Notes: generated by a model from the letters alone, not told the origin. Numbered from the stretch's first letter, positions 17,077 through 26,281 are shown. The stretch is 64,000 nt of DNA from Lentzea californiensis (GCF_024648825.1 NZ_JANBBE010000001.1:62001-126000); one strand, 5' to 3'. Program-made: numbers and translations.

Positions 17077-17688
17077 GTGCAACCTGCCACCGGTCACAAG
17101 CGTCCCCGGAGCGATGACTCACCTCAGGAAGCAGCCGTGAGCCGGCCAGTACCACTCATCGTGATCGGGCTCGCCGCCGTCGCCACCGCGGTCCTGCTGG
17201 GCGCAGTCGTGCCCGAGCAGTACGAGCTCGCGGTGCTGGTGCCGTGCTGCCTGCTGTCGCTGGCGTTCGCGTGGGGCGTCGGCAAGCTCGGGCCGGCGTG
17301 GCTCGTGCTGCCCGCGTTCATGGTCGTGATCCCCGGCACGGCGGTGCTCGTGGGCGACGGTCACCGCGCGTTGATGGACGTGCTCGCCACGCCCCAGACA
17401 TGCGTGATCACCGCCGTCGAGGACGTGCCGGGGCCGGACAACCCGGTCTTCGCGCACCACGTCACCTGCCCGGACGGCGCCGAGCTGCGGATCGTCGTGC
17501 GGGGCGAGCAGGACAAGAGGATGCAGCCCGGTCCGGCCACCGTCCTGCGGCACCCGCTGATGCGGCCGCTGCTCGCCGACCGCAACGACTGGTCCGGGGA
17601 GTGGGTCTTCGGCGTGCCTCTTGCTGTCGTCTTGCTCCTGATCTGTGCGACCACACTGCGGGCGCGCAGAGTGATGAGGCAGGCTTAG
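17077..17688 (+). CDS. Hypothetical membrane protein
   Basis: Up to 203 residues, lying between two glycosyltransferase genes in the same operon. It has two or three N-terminal hydrophobic helices (LIVIGLAAVATAVLLGAVV, LAVLVPCCLLSLAFAWGV and LVLPAFMVVIPGTAVLV), a soluble loop with two cysteines (TCVITAVE and HVTCPDGAEL), and a C-terminal helix VPLAVVLLLICATTL followed by basic residues. The likely topology exposes the central loop outside. The GTG at 17137 preceded by AGGAAG is an alternative start that would remove a basic N-terminal extension. No family is recognised. Confidence 0.65.
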   Translation: MQPATGHKRPRSDDSPQEAAVSRPVPLIVIGLAAVATAVLLGAVVPEQYELAVLVPCCLLSLAFAWGVGKLGPAWLVLPAFMVVIPGTAVLVGDGHRALMDVLATPQTCVITAVEDVPGPDNPVFAHHVTCPDGAELRIVVRGEQDKRMQPGPATVLRHPLMRPLLADRNDWSGEWVFGVPLAVVLLLICATTLRARRVMRQA

Positions 17689-17691
17689 CGC

Positions 17692-20178
17692 GTGGATCGT
17701 GCCTCTCTGCCCGTCGTGTCCGTCGTCGTCGTCAACTACCGCGGTGCGGACGACACCATCACCTGCGTGCGCGGACTGGCCGACGTCGACTACCCGGCCG
17801 AGCTGCTCCAGGTGATCGTCGTCGACAACGAGGCGCACGACACCGCACGGCTGCAGGCCGCACTGCCCGGCGTCAAGATCGTCACCTCGCCGGAGAACCT
17901 CGGCTTCGCGGGCGGCTGCAACCTCGGCGTCGAGCACGCCACGGGCGGGGTGCTCGCGTTCCTCAACAACGACGCGCGCGCGGACCGGAACTGGGTCAAG
18001 GCCGCGATCAGGGTCTTCCACACCGAACCGGCGGTCGCCTCGGTCGCGAGCAAGGTCCTCGACTGGGACGGCGAGAAGATCGACTTCGTCGACGGCGGGC
18101 TGACCTGGTTCGGCATGGGTTACAAGCGGCATGCCGGTCAGGCCGACGACGGCAGCCACGACGGCCCCAAGGACGTGCTGTTCGGCACCGGCTCGGCGAT
18201 GTTCGTGCGGGCCGAGGTCTACCGCGAGCTCGGCGGGTTCGACGACCGGTTCTTCATGTTCTACGAGGACGTCGACCTCGGCTGGCGGCTCAACCTGCGC
18301 GGCTGGCGGGTCCGCTACGAACCGGCGTCGCTCACGTTCCACCGCCACCACGCGTCGATGAGCTCGATCCACGAGAGCCGCGAGCTGTACCTGCTGGAGC
18401 GCAACGCGCTCATGGCGCTGTACAAGAACTTCTCGGACGAGACGCTGGCCAAGGTGCTGCCGGCGGCGCTCGCGCTGTGCGTGCGCCGGGCTACGGCGCG
18501 CGGTGAGATCGACGCCACGCAGCTGGAGATCACCCGCCGCCCGGCCGACCCCGCATCCGACCGCGAGCCCGTCGGGGTGTCGCGCCAGGCGCTCGCCGGG
18601 TTCCTCGCGATCGACCAGTTCGTCGAGCTGATGCCGTCGCTGGCCGAGTCGCGCAAGATCGAGCAGGCCGCCCGCCGGATGTCGGACACCGACCTCGTTC
18701 CGTTGATGCGCAAGGCGTTGGAACCCGCCTATCCCCTGCCGCGCTACCTCGCCGCGCACGACGTCCTCGTCGACGTCCTGGGCCTCGACGAGGTGTTCGG
18801 CAAGCCGCGCAAGGTGCTGGTGATCACCGGCGACGCCATCTCCGACCGGATGGCGGGGCCCGCGATCCGGGCCTGGCACATGGCCGACGTGCTGTCCGGC
18901 GAGCACCAGGTGCGGCTGGTCACGACGAACCCGCTGTGCGCGCCGCCCGACGCCCCGTTCGGCATCGAACGCGCCCGGCCGAAGGAACTGCCGCCGCACG
19001 TCGCCTGGGCGGACGTCGTCGTGCTGCAGGGCCACGCGCTGGAGATGGTCGGAGAGTTGAAGAAGCAGTCGTCGACCAAGATCGTGGTCTGCGACATGTA
19101 CGACCCGATGCACCTGGAGATGCTGGAACAGGGCAAGGACAACCCGGACGACAAGCGCGCGCTCGACCTGGCGGCCGTCACGAAGGTGCTGAACACGCAG
19201 CTCGAACGCGGCGACTTCTTCCTGTGCGCGTCGGAACGGCAGCGGCACTTCTGGCTGGGCCACCTGGCGGCGCTGGGCAGGCTCACCCCGACGTTGTACG
19301 ACAACGACCCCACGACGCAGTCGCTGCTCGGCATCGTCCCCTTCGGACTGTCGGGCAAGCCGCCGCAGCGCACCGGCCCGGCGATCAAGGGCGTCGTGCC
19401 GGGCGTCACGGACGCGGACAAGGTCGTGATCTGGGCCGGTGGCGTCTACAGCTGGTTCGACCCGCTGTCGCTGATCGAGGCGATGGACCACCTGCGCAGG
19501 CGGCAGCCGTCCGCGAAGCTGTACTTCCTGGGCATGAAGCACCCGAACCCCGAGGTCCCGGACATGGACATCGCCGGCCAGACGCGGGCGTTGTCCGCAC
19601 AGTTGGGGCTGACCGGCGAGACCGTGTTCTTCAACGACGGGTGGGTGCCCTACACCGAGCGGCAGAACTGGCTGCTCGACGCGAACTGCGGTGTCACCAC
19701 GCACTACGAACACGTGGAGACCACGTTCGCGTTCCGCACGCGGGTGCTCGACTACCTGTGGGCGGGACTGCCGATCGTCACCACGTCCGGCGACTCGTTC
19801 GCGGACCTGGTGCTGCGGGAGGGATTGGGCGTCGTCGTGCCACCGGAGGACCCGGAGGCACTGGCCGACGCGCTGGAGAAGGTGCTCTACGACGAGGAGT
19901 TCGCGGCCTCGTGCCGTGAGCGCATCGCCGTCGTACGCGAACGGTTCACCTGGGAGACAGCGCTCGCGCCACTGGCCGAGTTCTGCCGCAACCCCAGGCC
20001 CGCCGCGGACCGTCTGCCCGGCTCGGCCCCCATGGTGCGCACACCGGGGCTGAGCAAGGCGGACAAGGTGAAGCGGGACCTGCTCCTGGTGCGCGAGTAC
20101 CTGGACGCGGGTGGCCCGACCGAGTTGGCCAAGCGGGCGACGGGGCGTCTGCGGAAAATCGCGCGTGGTGGCAGGTAA
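17692..20178 (+). CDS. Bifunctional GT2-GT4 glycosyltransferase fusion
   Basis: An 828-residue protein joining two glycosyltransferases. Residues ~8-260 are GT2: VVSVVVVNYRGADDTITCV, LAFLNNDARADRNWV and FFMFYEDVDLGWRLNLRGW. A helical linker (~270-375) follows, then a GT4-like GT-B domain (~380-770) with VLVITGDAISDRMAGPAIRA, VIWAGGVYSWFDPLSLIEAM and YLWAGLPIVTTSGDSFADLV. The second half lacks the classic EX7E spacing but keeps the fold pattern. Fusion suggests successive transfer of two sugars to one acceptor. It starts at a GTG 4 bp after the preceding stop and ends directly against the next ATG. Confidence 0.85.
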   Translation: MDRASLPVVSVVVVNYRGADDTITCVRGLADVDYPAELLQVIVVDNEAHDTARLQAALPGVKIVTSPENLGFAGGCNLGVEHATGGVLAFLNNDARADRNWVKAAIRVFHTEPAVASVASKVLDWDGEKIDFVDGGLTWFGMGYKRHAGQADDGSHDGPKDVLFGTGSAMFVRAEVYRELGGFDDRFFMFYEDVDLGWRLNLRGWRVRYEPASLTFHRHHASMSSIHESRELYLLERNALMALYKNFSDETLAKVLPAALALCVRRATARGEIDATQLEITRRPADPASDREPVGVSRQALAGFLAIDQFVELMPSLAESRKIEQAARRMSDTDLVPLMRKALEPAYPLPRYLAAHDVLVDVLGLDEVFGKPRKVLVITGDAISDRMAGPAIRAWHMADVLSGEHQVRLVTTNPLCAPPDAPFGIERARPKELPPHVAWADVVVLQGHALEMVGELKKQSSTKIVVCDMYDPMHLEMLEQGKDNPDDKRALDLAAVTKVLNTQLERGDFFLCASERQRHFWLGHLAALGRLTPTLYDNDPTTQSLLGIVPFGLSGKPPQRTGPAIKGVVPGVTDADKVVIWAGGVYSWFDPLSLIEAMDHLRRRQPSAKLYFLGMKHPNPEVPDMDIAGQTRALSAQLGLTGETVFFNDGWVPYTERQNWLLDANCGVTTHYEHVETTFAFRTRVLDYLWAGLPIVTTSGDSFADLVLREGLGVVVPPEDPEALADALEKVLYDEEFAASCRERIAVVRERFTWETALAPLAEFCRNPRPAADRLPGSAPMVRTPGLSKADKVKRDLLLVREYLDAGGPTELAKRATGRLRKIARGGR

Positions 20179-21270
20179 ATGGCGAGATCCCCGAAACCCC
20201 TCAGGGTGCTGCTCGACGGCACCCCCCTGCTCGGAAACCGCACCGGAATCGGCCGCTACACAGCGGCGCTGGCCGAAGAACTGGCGTCGATGGCGGACGA
20301 CGTCGACGTGCGGGCGGTGGCGTTCACGCTGCGCGGCTGGCGCGCGTTGCGGACGGTGCTGCCGCACGACGTGACGGCACGCGGCCTGCCCGTCTCGGCA
20401 CGGGCGTTGCGCCAGCTGTGGCTGCGCGCCCCGTTCCCGCCGGTCGAGGTGCTGACCGGGTTCACCGACGTCATGCACGCCACGAACTTCGTGCTGCCGC
20501 CGACGCTCCGGGCCGGCAAGGTCGTCACGATCCACGACCTGGCGTTCCTGGACTCCCCCGGCGACCTGCCCGCGTCCGATCGCCGGTTGCCGGAGCTCGT
20601 CCGGCTGTCGGCGCAGCGCGCGGACGTGATCTGCACGCCGACCGCGGCCGTCGCCTCGGTCGTCGCGGACCGGTTCTCGGTGCCGCTGGAGAAGGTCATG
20701 GTGACGCCACTGGGCGTCGACCCCGCCTGGTTCGCCTCGCGGCCGCCGTCACCGACGTTGCGCGGCCGGCTGGGACTGGGTTCGGAGTACCTGCTGTTCG
20801 TGGGTGCGGACGGGCCGCGCAAGGGCCTCGAGTACCTGGTCAAGGCGCACGCGTCCGATCCGTCGCTGCCGCCGCTCGTCATCGTCGGACCGGGCCGGGC
20901 CGGCGTGGACGGCCGGGTGCTGCGGACCGGATACCTGCCGGACGTGCACCTGCGGTCGGTGGTGGCCGGGGCGACGGCCCTGGTGCTGCCGTCGCGGGAC
21001 GAGGGTTTCGGGCTGCCGGTGCTGGAAGCACTCGCCTGCAACGTTCCTGTGGTGTGCTCGGACGTGCCCGCGCTGCGCGAGGTCGCGGGCGGGCACGCGT
21101 TGCACGTGCCGGTCGGGGACGTCGAGGCCCTGGCCGACGGCCTGGCCCAGGCCGTCGCGGCGCCGACCACCCCCGAGGCGCAGTCCGAACGGCGTGCGTA
21201 CGCGTCCGGGTTCACCTGGCGCCGGTGCGCGGAGAAGACGGTCGAGGCGTACCGGCGCAGCCGGGCCTGA
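20179..21270 (+). CDS. GT4-family glycosyltransferase
   Basis: A 363-residue GT-B glycosyltransferase with LLDGTPLLGNRTGIGRYTAA, VVTIHDLAFLDSPGDLP, the donor loop YLLFVGADGPRKGLEYLV and SRDEGFGLPVLEALACNVPV. It resembles mannosyl/rhamnosyltransferases of the WbaZ/RfaB type. The ATG abuts the TAA of the fusion gene, so translation is coupled. It is the last gene of the plus-strand glycosyltransferase operon and is followed by a strong hairpin terminator. Confidence 0.87.
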   Translation: MARSPKPLRVLLDGTPLLGNRTGIGRYTAALAEELASMADDVDVRAVAFTLRGWRALRTVLPHDVTARGLPVSARALRQLWLRAPFPPVEVLTGFTDVMHATNFVLPPTLRAGKVVTIHDLAFLDSPGDLPASDRRLPELVRLSAQRADVICTPTAAVASVVADRFSVPLEKVMVTPLGVDPAWFASRPPSPTLRGRLGLGSEYLLFVGADGPRKGLEYLVKAHASDPSLPPLVIVGPGRAGVDGRVLRTGYLPDVHLRSVVAGATALVLPSRDEGFGLPVLEALACNVPVVCSDVPALREVAGGHALHVPVGDVEALADGLAQAVAAPTTPEAQSERRAYASGFTWRRCAEKTVEAYRRSRA

Positions 21271-21283
21271 CGTGCGTGCTGGA

Positions 21284-21307
21284 GGGCGTCAGGAAACCCT
21301 GACGCCC
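21284..21307 (+). terminator. Hairpin terminator of the glycosyltransferase operon
   Basis: GGGCGTCAGG (21284-21293) pairs perfectly with CCTGACGCCC (21298-21307) around the loop AAAC, 13 bp after the last stop codon. No U-tract follows, as is usual in high-GC actinobacteria. The rest of the 237-bp convergent gap up to rmlD holds a small palindrome CTTGGTACTACCAAG near 21486 and no gene. Confidence 0.75.
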
Positions 21308-21507
21308 CAACTACTTCACCGAGAGTGCGGCCTCGGTGAACGCTTGTCGAGCTGACTCATCGACACCTGTCGCGAACCCGTGACAACAGCAACGCACTTC
21401 AGGAAGCGCTGCCGATCGGAATCCTCTGTCGCGGGACGCTGAGGTTTGCGCCCGGAATCGAACATGCCGAAAAGGGTCCCGCACTTGGTACTACCAAGCC
21501 AGACCGG

Positions 21508-22356
21508 TCACTCCAATGGCGCAGCACCGGTACGGGGAGCTACCACCCCTGCCCGGAACGCCGCCGAAAGGGCGCTGCGCCAGTGCGGCAAAGGGCGTAG
21601 TCCCGCCGCTGCCCACGCCGCACCCGACAGCACCGAGTAGGCGGGTCGCGGGGCCGGGCGCGGGAAGTCCGCCGTGGTGCACGGCCGCACCCGCGCCGGG
21701 TCGGCGCCGAGCTCCTCGAAGATGGCCTGCGCGAACCGGAACCACGTGGTCTGGCCGACACCGGTCGCGTGCAGCAGACGGGTCTCGGGCCGCACCGAGA
21801 CCAGCTCGAGGAGTCCGGCGGCGAGGTCGTGCGACCACGTCGGCGCACCGGCCTGGTCGTCCACAACGGACAGAGCCGGCCGCGAGGACTCCAGCGCCGC
21901 CATGGTCTTCACGAAGTTCGAGCCGTGCACGCCGTACAGCCACGAGGTGCGCACGACGTAACCGCCCGCTTCCAGGACGCGCTGCTCGCCTTCGAGCTTC
22001 GTGCGGCCGTAGGCGGATTTCGGGCCGACGGGGTCCGTCGTCTCGTACGGCCGCTCGCCGTCGCCGGAGAACACGTAGTCCGTCGAGACCTGGATCATCG
22101 GGATGCCAAGGGAAGCGCACGCCTGCGCCAGCAGGCCGGGACCGACGGCGTTAACCGCGTACGCGCGTTCCTCGTCGGTCTCGGCGGCGTCGACCGCGGT
22201 GTAGGCGGCACAGTTGACCACCGCGGAGGCGCCCGCCAGGTCGGCGGCCGTCACCGCGGTCACGTCCAGCTCGGCGGAGGACACCGCGCGGACGTCGGCG
22301 GACAGGGCGGCGAGGTCGTGGCCGAGCTGGCCACGGCCTCCGGGAACGAGGATCAC
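21508..22356 (-). CDS. rmlD: dTDP-4-dehydrorhamnose reductase
   Basis: A 282-residue short-chain reductase catalysing the last step of dTDP-L-rhamnose synthesis. It has the Rossmann motif ILVPGGRGQLGHDLA, the segment STDYVFSGDGERPYETTDPV, the catalytic YGRTK (Tyr and Lys) and WLYGVHGSNFVKTM, all characteristic of RmlD. It is homologous to Rv3266c. The start codon is a GTG. It begins 4 bp after the rmlB stop, so rmlB-rmlD form an operon. In mycobacteria rmlD is adjacent to wbbL; here seven kilobases of glycosyltransferase genes separate them. Confidence 0.93.
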   Translation of the reverse strand: MILVPGGRGQLGHDLAALSADVRAVSSAELDVTAVTAADLAGASAVVNCAAYTAVDAAETDEERAYAVNAVGPGLLAQACASLGIPMIQVSTDYVFSGDGERPYETTDPVGPKSAYGRTKLEGEQRVLEAGGYVVRTSWLYGVHGSNFVKTMAALESSRPALSVVDDQAGAPTWSHDLAAGLLELVSVRPETRLLHATGVGQTTWFRFAQAIFEELGADPARVRPCTTADFPRPAPRPAYSVLSGAAWAAAGLRPLPHWRSALSAAFRAGVVAPRTGAAPLE

Positions 22357-22360
22357 CGGG

Positions 22361-23347
22361 TCAGCCCTCCACCAGCGCGGCGCGCTCCTTGAGCGGCTCC
22401 CACCAGGCGCGGTTCTCGCGGTACCACTCGACCGTGTCGGCGAGACCGACGGTGAAGTCGACCTGCGGGGCGTAGCCCAGTTCGGACGCGATCTTGGAGA
22501 TGTCGACCGAGTAGCGGCGGTCGTGGCCCTTGCGGTCCTGCACGGGCTCGACGGCGGACCAGTCGCGGCCCGTCGCCTCCAGCAGCTTCTCGGTCAGCTC
22601 GCGGTTGGTGAGCTCGGTACCGCCGCCGATGTTGTAGATCTCACCCGGCCGGCCGCCCTCGGCGACGAGCTGGATGCCGCGGCAGTGGTCGGCCACGTGC
22701 AGCCAGTCACGCACGTTCAGGCCGTCACCGTAGAGAGGCACGTTCCGGCCGTCGATCAAGTTGGTGACGAAGAGCGGAATCACCTTCTCGGGGAACTGGT
22801 ACGGCCCGTAATTGTTCGAACACCGTGTGATGCTCACGGGCAATCCGTGAGTGCGGTGGAACGCACGGGCGAGCAGGTCCGAAGAGGCCTTGGAAGCCGA
22901 GTACGGCGAGTTCGGCTCGAGGATGTGCGTCTCGGTCCAGGAGCCGTCCTCGATCGAGCCGTAGACCTCGTCCGTCGAGACGTGCACGAACTTGCCCACG
23001 CCCGCGTTCAGAGCCCCCTGGAGCAGCGTCTGCGTGCCCAGGACGTTCGTGAGCACGAAGTCCGCCGAGCCCGTGATGGACCGGTCCACGTGCGATTCAG
23101 CCGCGAAGTGCACGACCACGTCGATGCCGCGCATCTGCTCGGCGACCACGGCGGCGTCGCAGATGTCGCCCTGGACGAACTCGAACTTGCCCGCCACCGG
23201 CGCGAGGTTGGTCTCGCTGCCCGCGTACGTGAGCTTGTCGAGCACCACGACTTCGGCACCGGCGAACGCCGGGTAGGACCCGCTCACCAACTCCCGCACG
23301 TAGTGCGAGCCGATGAAACCGGCCCCACCTGTCACCAGTACGCGCAT
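22361..23347 (-). CDS. rmlB: dTDP-glucose 4,6-dehydratase
   Basis: A 328-residue extended SDR enzyme converting dTDP-glucose to dTDP-4-keto-6-deoxyglucose. The N-terminus VLVTGGAGFIGSHYVREL is the NAD-binding motif. STDEVYGSIEDGSW, SPYSASKASSDLLARAFHR (YxxxK) and SNNYGPYQFPEKVIPLFVTN are diagnostic for RmlB. The ATG at 23347 is chosen because GGGAGGAAATGGC precedes it; the longer reading to 23410 is not conserved. rmlA and rmlC are not in the window. It is divergent from the LCP gene, with a ~125-bp AT-rich promoter region. Confidence 0.94.
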   Translation of the reverse strand: MRVLVTGGAGFIGSHYVRELVSGSYPAFAGAEVVVLDKLTYAGSETNLAPVAGKFEFVQGDICDAAVVAEQMRGIDVVVHFAAESHVDRSITGSADFVLTNVLGTQTLLQGALNAGVGKFVHVSTDEVYGSIEDGSWTETHILEPNSPYSASKASSDLLARAFHRTHGLPVSITRCSNNYGPYQFPEKVIPLFVTNLIDGRNVPLYGDGLNVRDWLHVADHCRGIQLVAEGGRPGEIYNIGGGTELTNRELTEKLLEATGRDWSAVEPVQDRKGHDRRYSVDISKIASELGYAPQVDFTVGLADTVEWYRENRAWWEPLKERAALVEG

Positions 23348-23473
23348 GCCATTTCCTCCCGTGGTGTACCCCGACAGCAGTCTGTCACCTACCTGATCGC
23401 TGCAACCCACAGCAACGTCACGTCGTGTGACTTATAAACGACTAAACTCAGTGTGGTGGGGGAGGAAACGGCT

Positions 23474-25012
23474 GTGGAAGGCAGGAGTCTGCCCGTCAGA
23501 GTGGTCGGAAACCGGCCGTCTGCGGCCCTTCGCGCTTTCCTGGTGACGGGGAAGATCTTCGTGGCCCTCGTCTCGGCGGCTGTGCTCCTCATCACGTCGT
23601 ACGGCTGGAACAAGCTCCGCACGACCAACGACGGGATCGTGAAGACCGAGGTCATCTCGGACGAGCTCGCCCAGCAGGGCCCCAAGCCGCTCGACGGTGC
23701 GGTCGACATCCTGCTGGTCGGCATGGACAGCCGCACGGACGCGCAGGGCAACCCGCTGTCGCAGGAAGTGCTGGCCCTGCTCAACGGCGGCATCCCCGAC
23801 GGCGAGCAGAACACCGACACGATGATCCTCGTGCACATCCCGGTCGACGGCACGCGCGCGGTCGCGATCTCGTTCCCGCGCGACTCCTACGTCGAGATGG
23901 CGGACGGGTTCGGCAAGCACAAGCTCAACTCGGCGTTCGCCCGCCAGCGCAACACGGTCGACCAGGAGCTGCGCTCACAGGGCGTGACGGACGAGGCACG
24001 CATCCGCACCGAGTCGATGGCCGCCGGCCGCAAGACGCTGATCAAGACGATCGAGGGGATGTCCGGCGGCGCGGTGCGCATCGACCGGTACGCCGAGGTC
24101 AACCTCGCCAGCTTCTACGAGGTCACCAAGGCCATCGGCGGCGTCGAGGTGTGTGTGAGGGAGCCCACCTCCGACAGCGACTCCGGCGCGAACTTCCAGG
24201 CGGGCCAGCAGACGATCGAGGGCGCGGCCGCGTTGTCGTTCGTGCGGCAGCGCAAGAACCTCCCCGGCGGCGACCTCGACCGGATCGTGCGCCAGCAGGT
24301 GTTCATCGGGGCCCTCGCGAAGAAGGTCCTCTCTACCGGCACCCTGACGGACACGAGCAAGCTCAACGGACTCGTCGAGGCCGTGCAGAAGTCCGTGATC
24401 CTGAGCTCCGGCTGGGACATCACCACGTTCGCCGAGCAGATGCAGGGCCTCGTGGGCGGCAAGTTCGAGTTCAAGACCATTCCGGTGGGCGAGCCGACGG
24501 ACACGTACAGCGACGGCAACGTGCTGCCGGTGAACCCGGTCGAGGTCCGCAAGTTCCTCACCGGCCTGGCCTCGGACAAGGGCACGTCGAGCACCCCGCC
24601 GACGACGAGCACGAGCCTGCCCGCGCCGCCGAACTCCGCGATCACCGTGGCCGTCTACAACGCGGCGGGGGTGCAGGGTCTCGCGACGCAGGTGATGAAC
24701 ACGTTGACCGCCAAGGGTTTCCAGCGCGGCCCGGTCGCGTCGGCCACGCAGAACAGCGACACCACGGTCGTGCGGCACGCGGTCGGCGAGGAGGGCTCCG
24801 CGCGCAAGGTCGCCGCGGAACTCGGCGCCGGCGTGGGCGTCGAGGAGGACGCGTCCGTCCGAAAGGGACAGATTCAGGTCTTCGTCGGCGGCGACTACCA
24901 GGCGCCGGACGACTCGGACGTCGAACCGCAGGGCGTTCCCGGCACGTCGACGGCCGCGAGTTCGAGCAGCACCCCGCCGATCACGGCGGGCGGACTGGTC
25001 TGCGTCAACTGA
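23474..25012 (+). CDS. LytR-CpsA-Psr family ligase with LytR_C domain
   Basis: A 512-residue (from 23474) membrane-anchored LCP protein, homologue of mycobacterial Lcp1/CpsA (Rv3267 position), which attaches arabinogalactan to peptidoglycan. One N-terminal membrane helix (GKIFVALVSAAVLLITSYGW) precedes the LCP domain: DILLVGMDSRTDAQGNPL, NTDTMILVHIP, SFPRDSYVEM, HKLNSAF and ALSFVRQRKNLPGGDLDR. A LytR_C domain (~390-470, ITVAVYNAAGVQGLATQV) and a Ser/Thr tail follow. GTG 23453 is possible, but GTG 23474 has GGAGG eight bases upstream. It likely ligates the rhamnose-linked polymer built by the neighbouring genes. Confidence 0.92.
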   Translation: MEGRSLPVRVVGNRPSAALRAFLVTGKIFVALVSAAVLLITSYGWNKLRTTNDGIVKTEVISDELAQQGPKPLDGAVDILLVGMDSRTDAQGNPLSQEVLALLNGGIPDGEQNTDTMILVHIPVDGTRAVAISFPRDSYVEMADGFGKHKLNSAFARQRNTVDQELRSQGVTDEARIRTESMAAGRKTLIKTIEGMSGGAVRIDRYAEVNLASFYEVTKAIGGVEVCVREPTSDSDSGANFQAGQQTIEGAAALSFVRQRKNLPGGDLDRIVRQQVFIGALAKKVLSTGTLTDTSKLNGLVEAVQKSVILSSGWDITTFAEQMQGLVGGKFEFKTIPVGEPTDTYSDGNVLPVNPVEVRKFLTGLASDKGTSSTPPTTSTSLPAPPNSAITVAVYNAAGVQGLATQVMNTLTAKGFQRGPVASATQNSDTTVVRHAVGEEGSARKVAAELGAGVGVEEDASVRKGQIQVFVGGDYQAPDDSDVEPQGVPGTSTAASSSSTPPITAGGLVCVN

Positions 25013-25081
25013 AACGCCCGGCGTAACGCTCTTCCGATAGTTACGCTGAGCACGCACACACAGTCCACGGAGGGTCAGACG

Positions 25082-26272
25082 TTGAGCACTGCCGCACGCG
25101 CGAAGAAGACCGCACGGGTCATAGGCCGTACGGTGGTCGCGCTGGTGGCCGTGACAACGTTGGCGGTCTCCGGCTACTTCTGGACAGCGCTGCGGCTGGT
25201 GAAGGAGAACACCAACACCACGCAGATCCTCCAGGTGCTGGAGGACATCCCGAACTCGCCACCGGTCGAGGACGGCGCGATCGACATCCTGCTGGTGGGC
25301 AGCGACAGCCGGACGGACGCGCAGGGCCGGCCACTTCCCGCGGACGTGCTGCGCAAGCTGCGCACCGAGGGCACGGACACGGTGAACACCGACACGATCA
25401 TCGTGATGCGCGTCCCCCGCAACGGCGGCAAGGCCAGCGCGATCTCGATCCCGCGCGACACGTACGTCCCGATCGCCGGCTACCGCGAGGACAAGATCAA
25501 TTCCGCGTACGGCGCGGTCAAGCACCTCACGGCCGAACGGCTGCAGGCCGAGGGCGTGAGCGACCAGCAGGAGCGCGAGCGCCAGTCGGACGAGGCCGGG
25601 CGCAAGGCGCTGGTCCAGGCCGTGCAGGACCTGACGGGAATGCGCGTCGACCACTACGCGGAGATCAACCTCTACGGCTTCTACCTGCTGACCGAGGTGA
25701 TCGGCGGCGTGCAGGTGTGCCTGAAGGCGGGCACGTCGGACCCGAACTCCGGCGCGAACTTCCGCGCGGGCCCGCAGACGATCTCGGGCGGCGACGCCCT
25801 GTCGTTCGTGCGGCAGCGGAACATGCCCGGTGGTGACCTCGGTCGCATCGCACGGCAGCAGGTGTTCATGTCACAGGCGATGAAGCAGCTGCTGTCGGCG
25901 GGCACGTTCACCGATCCGGGCAAGATGAGCGGCCTGCTCGACGCCGTGTCGAAGTCCGTCGTCGTGGACCAGAAGCTCGACATCGCGACACTGGCGACGC
26001 AGGCGCAGGGCCTCGCGACGGGCAACGTGGAGTTCGCCACGATCCCGGTGACGAGCATCGACGGCCGCAACGAGCGCGGGCAGAGCATCGTGACGGTCGA
26101 CCGCGAGGCGGTGAAGGCGTGGGTGGCCCAGCTGATCGGCGAGACCGCGAAGCCCGCTCCCTCGTCGACGACCCCGAGTACCCCGTCGCGGTTCGGCCCT
26201 GAAAAGCTGCTCTCGCTGGACGGCGCGCCCGCTGTCGCGGCAGCCCGGCAAGATGTGCCCTGCGTCGACTAG
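25082..26272 (+). CDS. LytR-CpsA-Psr family ligase without LytR_C domain
   Basis: A 396-residue paralogue of the preceding gene, with a membrane helix at its N-terminus and a complete LCP domain: DILLVGSDSRTDAQGRPL, NTDTIIVMRVP, SIPRDTYVPI, DKINSAYGAVKHL and ALSFVRQRNMPGGDLGR. It stops shortly after the LCP domain with a Ser/Thr/Pro tail, so the LytR_C domain of its neighbour is missing. It starts with a TTG at 25082 preceded by GGAGGGTC. The arrangement points to tandem duplication with domain loss, or to two ligases acting on different polymers. Confidence 0.9.
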   Translation: MSTAARAKKTARVIGRTVVALVAVTTLAVSGYFWTALRLVKENTNTTQILQVLEDIPNSPPVEDGAIDILLVGSDSRTDAQGRPLPADVLRKLRTEGTDTVNTDTIIVMRVPRNGGKASAISIPRDTYVPIAGYREDKINSAYGAVKHLTAERLQAEGVSDQQERERQSDEAGRKALVQAVQDLTGMRVDHYAEINLYGFYLLTEVIGGVQVCLKAGTSDPNSGANFRAGPQTISGGDALSFVRQRNMPGGDLGRIARQQVFMSQAMKQLLSAGTFTDPGKMSGLLDAVSKSVVVDQKLDIATLATQAQGLATGNVEFATIPVTSIDGRNERGQSIVTVDREAVKAWVAQLIGETAKPAPSSTTPSTPSRFGPEKLLSLDGAPAVAAARQDVPCVD

Positions 26273-26281
26273 GAGTGCCTC

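Noticed and set aside
17119-20535. A 1,138-codon minus-strand open frame opposite the glycosyltransferase operon
   Set aside because: Composition is Arg/His/Gln/Val-rich with no recognisable domain. It lies antisense to clear glycosyltransferase genes, so it is a GC-bias shadow.
21437-21520. tRNA-like sequence: minus strand contains GTTCGATTCCGGGCGCA
   Set aside because: The T-loop-like motif has no pairing T-stem, and no matching acceptor or anticodon stem could be drawn. No tRNA or attachment-site claim is justified.
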